Origin: an uncultured Verrucomicrobiota bacterium
GTDB lineage: Bacteria > Verrucomicrobiota > Verrucomicrobiia > Limisphaerales > UBA9464
Direction of reading: 5' to 3'
Assembly (NCBI GenBank): GCA_903896505.1
Contig: CAITXU010000272.1
Span: 1 to 38,872 of the forward strand
Length of the DNA stretch: 38,872 nucleotides
Shown here: one piece after another, positions 32,741 to 38,872 of the stretch
How the letters are laid out: the number at the start of each line of letters is the position of its first letter
How positions within the stretch are numbered: the stretch's first letter is position 1
Made by a program: the position numbers and the translations under genes
Notes under the pieces: generated by a model
What the model saw: only the letters and a program-made list of their open reading frames with translations
The model's database searches: none
What the model was told of the DNA's origin: nothing

Positions 32741-33840
32741 GGACCCTCCACACCTATCTATTGCGTCAGGTCATCGCCACCCTTGGAGTCACCGTGGCGG
32801 TGTTCACCACCCTGCTCTTGTTGGGCAGTGTTCTGAAGGAGGTGCTCGAGCTGCTGACCTCCCAATCGGCCACCGCAGGACTGGTCCTCAAAGCTGTTGC
32901 CCTGCTCATTCCGTTTGTCCTGGCCTTTTCCCTCCCCATGGCTTTTCTGACGGCGACCCTCCTCGTCTTTGGTCGCCTGAGTGCCGACCATGAGCTCACG
33001 GCCGTACGCAATGGCGGAGTGAGCCTGATCACCTGGGTTGCACCAGTCCTGGGACTTTCCGTAGTCATGAGCGCCCTGTGTGGATGGTTTAACCTCGACG
33101 TCGCTCCCCGCTGCCGGGCGGCTTTTACCGACCTTCGGGACTCTATCATCCGCGAGGTCGGTTCGCGGATGATTGCGGAGGAGCGCTTCATCGATATCGG
33201 CAACAACCTGACCCTGTACGCCCGGGAAGTCCGCGGACGTCAGCTCCACGAAATCCTCATTTACGGACTCACCAACCAGGTGGAAGCCGGTGTCACCAAC
33301 CTGGTCCGCAATCTGGATGTGTGGGCACCTGAGGGAGAGATTGAAACCCAGCCGGGTGGTGGCGAAGCACTGGTGCTTCATCAGCTTCAGGGGCTCATTT
33401 GGACCGAAGGTGAGTGGCGGTCGGTGGCCTACGAAAAATACACCGAACCGTTGCCCGCCCGGGCCACCACCCGGGCACCAATCAAGATCAGCGATATGAC
33501 TTTTCGCCAGTTGCTGGCGGTGCGACGCGAGCGCCAACTGGCGGGACAAGCACTGACTCCGGTCGATGTCCAAATGCAGCGGCAGGTGTCCTTCTCCTTT
33601 GCCTGCATTGGTTTTACCCTGGTCGGAATTCCGCTGGGTATCCGTGCCCATCGCCGCGAAACCAACACCGGGGTCGCCATCGCCCTCCTCCTGGTCCTGG
33701 TCTACTACAGCTTCCTGATCGTCGGTCAGGCACTCGAAACCCGTCCGGAATGGCATCCCGGCTGGATTCTGTGGGCACCCAACTTTTTGTTCCAAGGGTT
33801 GGGAGGCTGGCTGCTGTGGCGGGCCAATTCCAAGGTTTAA
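32737..33840 (+). CDS. LptF/LptG-family permease
   Basis: A 367-residue inner-membrane protein of the YjgP/YjgQ family: RTLHTYLLRQVIATLGVTVAVFTTLLLLG at the start, two more helices with FSLPMAFLTATLLVFGRLSADHELTAVRNGG, a periplasmic beta-jellyroll region (about 135-265), and three C-terminal helices (FACIGFTLVGIPLGI). LptF and LptG form the membrane part of the LptB2FG complex that extracts LPS. A single subunit is in view; its partner, LptB and LptA/C must be elsewhere. Coupled to the MsbA-like gene by a 4-nt overlap. Confidence 0.9.
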
Positions 33841-33851
33841 CCGAGGTTTGT

Positions 33852-34727
33852 ATGAACCTCACGTCCCTCGACCGAACCCTGTCCCAACAGCTCCCGCATC
33901 TGGCTGCCGGCATCATCCTGGTCAGCCTGTGGACCTTGGAAGGCCTGCTCCCATTGCACCTGGGCCGGAGTCGACGCCTTACCCACGGTTTTGCCAACTT
34001 CGGCCTGGCCTTGATCAACGCCGTTGTCTTTCAGGCATGTGGAGCAGCACTGGTGGTCGCAACGGAGTTCTCCCAGTCACATCATTGGGGTCTGCTAACC
34101 ATCCTCGGGGGCCCGACCTGGCTGAGGTGGGTGATGGCCATTTTGTTGATCGACCTGTGGCAATACCTCTGGCACCGCATCAATCACCAGTTCCACTGGC
34201 TGTGGCGATTTCATGCGGTGCACCACTCGGATGCCGAGATGGATGTCACCTCGGGCGTCCGGTTCCACTCACTGGAGATTGGATTCTCGTTTCTGGCCCG
34301 GTTGCTGGTGCTGCCGTTGCTGGGCGTGACGGTTCCGCAGCTCCTGCTCTACGAAGCACTCTCGCTACCCGTGATTTTGTTTCACCACAGCAATCTGCGG
34401 ATCACCGAACGGCTGGATCGCTGGCTGAGGTGGATCATCGTCACTCCGGGCATGCATCAGGTCCATCATTCCCGATGGCAACCGGAAACCGACTCCAACT
34501 ACTCCAGTTTCCTCTCTGTATGGGACCGTGTACTGGGTTCCTTCCGCCTTCACCCGAATCCAGAGACGATTCAATTAGGACTGGACGGGTGGCAGGAATC
34601 TGAATGGCGGAACCTGCTCGGAATGCTTCGGACTCCTTTTCGCCGACGATTGCCTGGCGAAAGTGAAAGTGAAGGTGGAAGTGGCGTCCCGCCGCTTGCC
34701 CGGCATCCCGTTCCTCACAATCGCTAA
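33852..34727 (+). CDS. Sterol desaturase / fatty acid hydroxylase family membrane protein
   Basis: A 291-residue di-iron membrane enzyme with the eight-His signature: HRINH (108-112), HAVHH (121-125), HH (178-179) and HQVHH (202-206). Hydrophobic helices are at about 17-36, 48-70, 92-107 and 150-178. Members hydroxylate or desaturate lipids or sterols; the substrate here is unknown, perhaps an acyl chain of the exported lipid given the neighbours. It starts 11 nt after the LptF/G stop, so it is likely in the same transcript. The last residues (EGGSGVPPLARHPVPHN) are encoded by a REP sequence and are absent from normal family members. Confidence 0.9.
   Translation: MNLTSLDRTLSQQLPHLAAGIILVSLWTLEGLLPLHLGRSRRLTHGFANFGLALINAVVFQACGAALVVATEFSQSHHWGLLTILGGPTWLRWVMAILLIDLWQYLWHRINHQFHWLWRFHAVHHSDAEMDVTSGVRFHSLEIGFSFLARLLVLPLLGVTVPQLLLYEALSLPVILFHHSNLRITERLDRWLRWIIVTPGMHQVHHSRWQPETDSNYSSFLSVWDRVLGSFRLHPNPETIQLGLDGWQESEWRNLLGMLRTPFRRRLPGESESEGGSGVPPLARHPVPHNR
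34675..34697 (+). repeat. REP copy forming the 3' end of the desaturase gene
   Basis: GTGGAAGTGGCGTCCCGCCG plus CTT; it differs from the REP consensus by one C-to-T change in the first GCGGC. It is read in frame as GSGVPPL. The 129-nt gap after the stop (34728-34856) holds nothing I can identify. Confidence 0.7.
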
Positions 34728-34856
34728 CCTCACCGCCAGCATAAGGCGGGTACCATTTGACCCGACACACGGTTGTCACTTGTCCGAGGGTGGCCTCGGT
34801 TGCAGATTCTTCTAAAACATCCCGTCTTCGACTCCCACTACAGGAATTGAATCCCC

Positions 34857-36251
34857 ATGTCCTCCCATCCTTCGCCACCCGAATCGGTGTCCCACACTGC
34901 CCACCGGCGTCATCGGCCACCTCCCGTTCCCATCCCGCAGCCTGTTTTTGGGCAACCGATATTCAACGAGGGAGTGGCATCTCCAGATCCTACGCATTTT
35001 CTGATCCCGCACCCGTCCGACAACGCTCTCTTTAAGCAACTTGGAAATACCCTGCAAACGAACACCGTTGCCTTTCCCGTTTCGCGGGCGGCGGTTGGCG
35101 AGGTCTACTCCCTGGCAACCGCCTATGGGGAACGCGGACCGGCAACGATTCAGGCCATCCAACACCAGGGTAAGATCACGTTTCACGCGGTGGGCGACAC
35201 CGGTGCCTCCAGCGGAAATGGCTATTCAGAAGAGATTCATGTGGCAGACCAGCTTTCCTCGGATGTTCTCCAATCGCTGCCTGCGGATCGACCGTCGTTC
35301 CTGTTTCATCTGGGCGACATCGTCTACAATTTCAGTGAGTCGAAGTATTACTACGACCAGTTTTACGAGCCGTTCCGCAATTATCCGGTGCCCATTCTTG
35401 CCATTCCCGGCAACCACGACTCCTTTATTATTCCAGGAACACCCCCTGAAGAAATTCCGCTGGCGATTTTCTCTCACAATTTCTGCGCCCAGCAGCCGGA
35501 AATAACGCCGGAAGCGGCCAGCTTGCACCGCACGGCCATGACCCAACCCGGGGTCTACTTCACGCTCGATGCTCCCTTCGTCCGGATTATCGGCCTGTTT
35601 AGCAACGGCCTCGAAGACCCTGGGGTCATTTCGAGTGAAGGCGGCAAATGGCCGAATGTTTCCGATCTGCAATTGGACTACCTCCGGGCACAATTGCAGC
35701 GAGTCCACGATGAGAACTATGCCGGCGCAGTCCTGATTGCGGTTCATCATCCGCCCTTCAGCTATATTCCGCCCGGCGGCACAGCCTCCGCTGCCGCCCA
35801 CGGAGGCAGCTCAGCCATGCTGCGGCAGATCGACACCATCTGTCAGTCGGTCGGCGTCTATCCGCATGCCTTCCTTTCCGGTCATGCACACAACTATCAG
35901 CGCTATACCCGTACCGTGACGCTGGGAGGCAAAATCCGGCAGGTTCCCTTTGTCGTGTGCGGCAGTGGTGGCCACCACATCAATCCTCTGGTTCGCGCCA
36001 TTCAAGGCCAGCCAGCTCCCGAACCGGCTTTTGGGACTAACACGACCTATCTGGAGGTCAATCCAGCCGTACAGAGCTCTGGCCTGATCTTGGAAAAATA
36101 TCAGGATACCAACTTCGGATACCTCCGGGTGGTGGTCGATAGCACGCATTTGCGCATCGCCTTTCACCTGTTGGACGGCACCGGGTTGCAGCAGTCGGAG
36201 TTTGACGTGGTCACGGTCGACCTCGCCACCTCGACCGTGGTCGCAAATTGA
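34857..36251 (+). CDS. Calcineurin-like metallophosphoesterase
   Basis: A 464-residue protein with all five metal-site motifs of the family: GDTG (113-116), GDIVYNF (153-159), GNHD (185-188), HHPP (about 296) and GHAHNYQRY (342-350). This resembles purple acid phosphatase-like enzymes. It is a di-metal phosphoesterase; the substrate is unknown. About 100 residues precede the catalytic domain, rich in Pro and His at first (HRRHRPPPVPIP), and no signal peptide is evident, so it may be cytoplasmic. Confidence 0.88.
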   Translation: MSSHPSPPESVSHTAHRRHRPPPVPIPQPVFGQPIFNEGVASPDPTHFLIPHPSDNALFKQLGNTLQTNTVAFPVSRAAVGEVYSLATAYGERGPATIQAIQHQGKITFHAVGDTGASSGNGYSEEIHVADQLSSDVLQSLPADRPSFLFHLGDIVYNFSESKYYYDQFYEPFRNYPVPILAIPGNHDSFIIPGTPPEEIPLAIFSHNFCAQQPEITPEAASLHRTAMTQPGVYFTLDAPFVRIIGLFSNGLEDPGVISSEGGKWPNVSDLQLDYLRAQLQRVHDENYAGAVLIAVHHPPFSYIPPGGTASAAAHGGSSAMLRQIDTICQSVGVYPHAFLSGHAHNYQRYTRTVTLGGKIRQVPFVVCGSGGHHINPLVRAIQGQPAPEPAFGTNTTYLEVNPAVQSSGLILEKYQDTNFGYLRVVVDSTHLRIAFHLLDGTGLQQSEFDVVTVDLATSTVVAN

Positions 36252-36392
36252 ACTCCATCGCCTCGGGAATTTTGCCAGATCGGAACCATCAAGGATGGAT
36301 GTTTTGGTCGATTTCCTCGAGGGATTGGGTTAGGACATGGATCAGTTGGAGTCGGTCGGAGCCGATCCCATTGCCACCCAACCCTGGACCCC

Positions 36393-37808
36393 ATGCGCAA
36401 GACCAAGATCATCGCCACCCTCGGCCCCGCCACCGATTCACCCGAAATGCTTGGCCGCCTGCTGGATGCGGGGGTCAACGTGGTCCGGTTGAATCTGTCC
36501 CATGCCAAGCCCGATTGGGTCCGGCAGGTAGTCAAGGATTTCCGGGCAGAGGCGCAAAAGCGGAAGATCAGCGCCGGTGTTCTCCTGGATACCCAGGGAC
36601 CAGCCATTCGCACGCTCGATGTTGCCGTCCCGATCCCGCTGCATCCCGGGGACCGTTTCATTTTTACCCTTCAGGGTGAAACTGTGGACCCGTCGGAGGG
36701 GGTCAAGTGGACCGGAGTCGGCTATGACGGCTTTGCTGCGGACGTGGAAGTTGGAAAAACCATCGTCATCGACAATGGCGAAATCAAGATGCGGATTCTG
36801 TCGAAATCCGAACGCCGGGTGGAGTGCGAGGTTCTCACCGAAGGCCGAATGGGCAGCCGTCGACACATCAATCTTCCCGGTGTCCGCGTTTCGCTTCCCG
36901 CGCTGACACCCAAAGATGTAGCCGATGTCGCGTTGGGCCTGGAAGTGGGAGTCGACTTTATCGCGCTCAGCTTCGTTCGGGACCCGGAGGACATCCAGCA
37001 ACTGAGAGCCCTCATCGCCCACAGTCCGCATCAGCCCAAGATTGTCGCCAAGATCGAGCATCAATTTGCGGTGGACCATTTCGAAGCCATCGCCTTGGCT
37101 TCGGATGTGGTGATGGTGGCCCGGGGCGACCTGGGCATCGAATGTCCCTATGAAGAACTGCCCATCATCCAGCGACGGATCGTGAAGAAATGTCACGAAA
37201 TCGGGCGTCCTGTCATCGTGGCCACCCATCTGCTCGAAAGCATGATCGTCAATCCGATGCCGACCCGGGCGGAGATCACGGACATTGCCAACGCCGTGTT
37301 TGAGCAGGCCGACGCGATCATGCTGAGCGGCGAAACCACCGTGGGAAAATACCCGCTGGGCTGTGTCGAAGTCATGGACAAGGTGGCGCAGCGCACCGAG
37401 CGGAGCGGCGGTTCGGGATACGAAGTTGCCGCTGAACTGACCTCACCACGGCAAAAGCTGGTGAAGAGTGCCGTCTTGCTGGCGAATGAACTTCGTGCTG
37501 CCTCTATCATCGTCTTCACCCGCCGTGGCCACATGGCCCGCTACGCCTCCTGGTTGCGACCCCGCTATTCCCCAATCTACGCCTTCTCGGATCGCTGGCC
37601 GACCGCAGACTCCCTCAATCTGTGTCGTTCAGTGGTCCCTCAGGTGACCGAGTTTTTTCATGATCACCCTGAAAAAACGGTCGATGGCGCGATCCAAAAA
37701 CTGGTCCAGCAGGGTCGACTCAAGCGGGGCGACATCGCCGTCGTCCTATCGACCGTAACTGCGGGCGAACGGCTGGTGGAAGCCATCAAGATGCGGGTGG
37801 TGGAATAG
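36393..37808 (+). CDS. pyk: Pyruvate kinase
   Basis: A 471-residue enzyme for the last step of glycolysis, phosphoenolpyruvate plus ADP to pyruvate plus ATP. Landmarks: KIIATLGPATDSPEML, VVRLNLSHA, LLDTQGPAIRT (usually DTKGPEIRT), DNGEIKM, LPALTPKD, FIALSFVRDPED, the active-site lysine in IVAKIEHQFAV, VMVARGDLGIECP, and AEITDIANAVFEQADAIMLSGETTVGKYP. ATHLLESMI has His where most have Gln-Met. The C-terminal domain is complete. ATG at 36393 gives the normal N-terminus. Monocistronic, with a 141-nt gap before it and a REP cluster directly after its stop. Confidence 0.95.
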   Translation: MRKTKIIATLGPATDSPEMLGRLLDAGVNVVRLNLSHAKPDWVRQVVKDFRAEAQKRKISAGVLLDTQGPAIRTLDVAVPIPLHPGDRFIFTLQGETVDPSEGVKWTGVGYDGFAADVEVGKTIVIDNGEIKMRILSKSERRVECEVLTEGRMGSRRHINLPGVRVSLPALTPKDVADVALGLEVGVDFIALSFVRDPEDIQQLRALIAHSPHQPKIVAKIEHQFAVDHFEAIALASDVVMVARGDLGIECPYEELPIIQRRIVKKCHEIGRPVIVATHLLESMIVNPMPTRAEITDIANAVFEQADAIMLSGETTVGKYPLGCVEVMDKVAQRTERSGGSGYEVAAELTSPRQKLVKSAVLLANELRAASIIVFTRRGHMARYASWLRPRYSPIYAFSDRWPTADSLNLCRSVVPQVTEFFHDHPEKTVDGAIQKLVQQGRLKRGDIAVVLSTVTAGERLVEAIKMRVVE

Positions 37809-37821
37809 CGGTTGACTCAGT

Positions 37822-37968
37822 GTGGCAGCGGCGTCCCGCCGCTCCTCTCCTCACCCAAGACAAGCGGCAGGATGCCGCTTCCACCTCGCTTCGCTCCAAC
37901 CAAAGTGGCAGCGGCGTTCCACCGCTCCTCTCCCACCCAAGACAAGCGGCAGGATGCCGCTTCCACCT
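37822..37968. repeat. REP cluster: two tandem inverted REP pairs
   Basis: REP A copies at 37822-37843 and 37905-37926 alternate with inverted REP B copies at 37862-37886 and 37944-37968. The spacer CTCCTCTC(C)CACCCAAGACA repeats between A and B. This is a BIME-like array lying between pyk and the RAYT gene; the last REP ends 11 nt from the RAYT stop codon. Confidence 0.9.
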
Positions 37969-37978
37969 TTCCACCTTG

Positions 37979-38749
37979 CTATGGATGCTGCTTCACGGCA
38001 CCCATACGGTGATTCCTGATGTAGTTCTCGAACTTCATGAGGGATACTGGGGACCGGACGATATGATCGAAGGATTCCTTCTGCCAGACAGGACGCTGGA
38101 AAATGAGCTTGGAACATTGAGATGGATTCTCATTTGCGGCCGCAGCAAGCCGTCGCTCATGGTGTTTGTCCCACCACGGTTGCAAGCGGCGGGACGCCGC
38201 TTCCACTTTGGGAATCGCCTTTGCCGTGAAACTTTTCCATGAATGGAGGATATCGCTGAGATCGTTTCCTGGTAGTGGAGCGACGATGAGGTGGACATGA
38301 TTGGAGGCGACGACGAACTCACCGAGTTGGTAGCGCTGGCCATCGAAATGAAGTAGAGCGTCAGAAACAATGGCGTTGCATTCGTCCAATACGAGCACGT
38401 TTGAGCCGTAGCCCTGATCCAGCCAATCCTCGAAAGCAGCAGAGAACCGGATGTGGTATTCCCTCTTGTCCTCCTCAGAAATCGGATCGGGATGTGCGGT
38501 AAGCCAGCGGTCACGGTCCGCCACCCATTGCTTAATCCGTTCCTGCGGGAGCGAATCCACCAAACGGAAGGTGACGAAATAGGTAGCGCCATCCTGTTTC
38601 CAGTGAGGCAAGCTCGCTTCGGTGATCGTAACGGGAGCAGTTGGATCAAAGAAGGACGCAAGAGTCTGGATTCGTTGGCTTTCTTTGGACTCCATAAAGC
38701 GGCGGGACGCCGCTTCCACTTCGTTCAGAGGTGCAGCGAGGCGTTTCAT
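37979..38749 (-). CDS. REP-associated tyrosine transposase (RAYT, Y1/IS200-like)
   Basis: A 256-residue Y1_Tnp-family protein. The N-terminal core is ATYFVTFRLVDSLPQERI, the middle has LGEFVVASNHVHLIVAPLPG with the HUH motif (HVH), then LSDILHSWKSFTAKAI, and the end is WQKESFDHIVRSPVSLMKFENYIRNH. In relatives the SFTAKAI and WQ blocks are close; here about 40 residues lie between them. Two stretches, VEAASRRF near the N-terminus and VEAASRRL after AIPK, are translations of the REP palindrome inside the gene. The catalytic Tyr is probably in the C-terminal block but I cannot fix it. ATG at 38749 is taken; a TTG at 38785 is also open. RAYTs are thought to mobilise REPs. Confidence 0.87.
   Translation of the reverse strand: MKRLAAPLNEVEAASRRFMESKESQRIQTLASFFDPTAPVTITEASLPHWKQDGATYFVTFRLVDSLPQERIKQWVADRDRWLTAHPDPISEEDKREYHIRFSAAFEDWLDQGYGSNVLVLDECNAIVSDALLHFDGQRYQLGEFVVASNHVHLIVAPLPGNDLSDILHSWKSFTAKAIPKVEAASRRLQPWWDKHHERRLAAAANENPSQCSKLIFQRPVWQKESFDHIVRSPVSLMKFENYIRNHRMGAVKQHP
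38184..38208 (+). repeat. REP B copy inside the RAYT gene (second)
   Basis: AAGCGGCGGGACGCCGCTTC plus CACTT; identical to the copies at 13236, 14667, 21253 and 38697. On the coding strand it is read as K-V-E-A-A-S-R-R. Confidence 0.9.
38697..38721 (+). repeat. REP B copy inside the RAYT gene (first)
   Basis: The same 25-nt sequence, placed near the 5' end of the RAYT frame and read in the same phase as VEAASRRF. Confidence 0.9.
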
Positions 38750-38831
38750 GAATGATCGTTTACACTCTCTTATTATTCTCTTCAAGTTTCAAACCAGTGT
38801 AACTTTGGAGTCATACTCCGTTCATATCGAA

Positions 38832-38872
38832 GTGGCAGCGGCGTCCCGCCGCTCCTCTCCCACCCAAGACAA
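38832..38872 (+). repeat. REP A with spacer, at the window edge
   Basis: REP A (38832-38853) followed by CCTCTCCCACCCAAGACAA. This direct copy of 37905-37945 places matching REP sequences on both sides of the RAYT gene; the paired REP B would lie just outside the window. Confidence 0.88.

Noticed and set aside
32758..33795. Minus-strand ORF of 345 codons opposite the LptF/G gene
   Set aside because: Asp/Gln/Gly-rich shadow of a membrane protein gene read in antisense.
37820..38242. Plus-strand ORF of 140 codons over the REP cluster and RAYT
   Set aside because: Made of repeat translation plus antisense of the RAYT gene.

Overview
The window looks like a piece of a Verrucomicrobiota chromosome, probably from the Pedosphaera/Limisphaera side. 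This is inferred from gene content, not from a marker gene. The clues are: a pseudopilin of the verrucomicrobial type ending in an FADGHAESHRW-like motif; a PSCyt1 (planctomycete/verrucomicrobial) cytochrome domain; ECF sigma factors paired with a Ser/Thr kinase; long secreted proteins built from Kelch, Ig, LamG and NHL repeats that end in a YVLQ...FYR domain; many starts without a clear Shine-Dalgarno sequence; and dense GC-rich dispersed palindromes that translate as GSGVPPL or VEAASRR. No rRNA, tRNA or CRISPR array was recognised.

Layout. 1-4.8 kb is mostly housekeeping: a leftward rsmD-iscX-ridA operon, a secreted EXORDIUM/phosphate-induced-protein-1-like protein, rsmH, and panB. 4.8-8 kb (leftward) holds a secreted cupredoxin/Ig/beta-propeller protein (TIGR03118-like) and a pseudopilin. 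8.3-12.8 kb (rightward) is a tight four-gene unit: ECF sigma factor, membrane protein in the anti-sigma position, multihaem cytochrome lipoprotein, and an MtrB/PioB-like outer-membrane barrel carrying an N-terminal PSCyt1 haem domain. It reads as a regulated porin-cytochrome conduit for moving electrons across the outer membrane. 12.85-14.9 kb is a repeat-rich island with a scrambled deacetylase/glycosyltransferase remnant and a VapBC-type toxin-antitoxin pair.

15-27 kb holds a second ECF sigma factor, a transmembrane Ser/Thr kinase whose extracytoplasmic part is a seven-repeat Kelch propeller, and two paralogous secreted Kelch/Ig proteins with homologous upstream regions. The second paralogue is broken by a one-base frameshift at a run of seven G. 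27.2-30.5 kb (leftward) has a DUF4143 AAA ATPase behind a palindromic operator, a polysaccharide deacetylase and a GT4 glycosyltransferase. 30.9-34.7 kb (rightward) carries an MsbA-like ABC exporter, an LptF/LptG permease and a sterol-desaturase-family enzyme, suggesting envelope glycolipid assembly. A metallophosphoesterase and a pyruvate kinase follow.

The last kilobase is a REP-associated tyrosine transposase (RAYT) bounded by copies of the REP palindrome found throughout the window. The RAYT reading frame itself contains two in-frame copies of that REP. Between 13 and 30 kb, fragments of the deacetylase, glycosyltransferase, ATPase and kinase genes lie scattered among the repeats, so this part of the chromosome has been actively rearranged.
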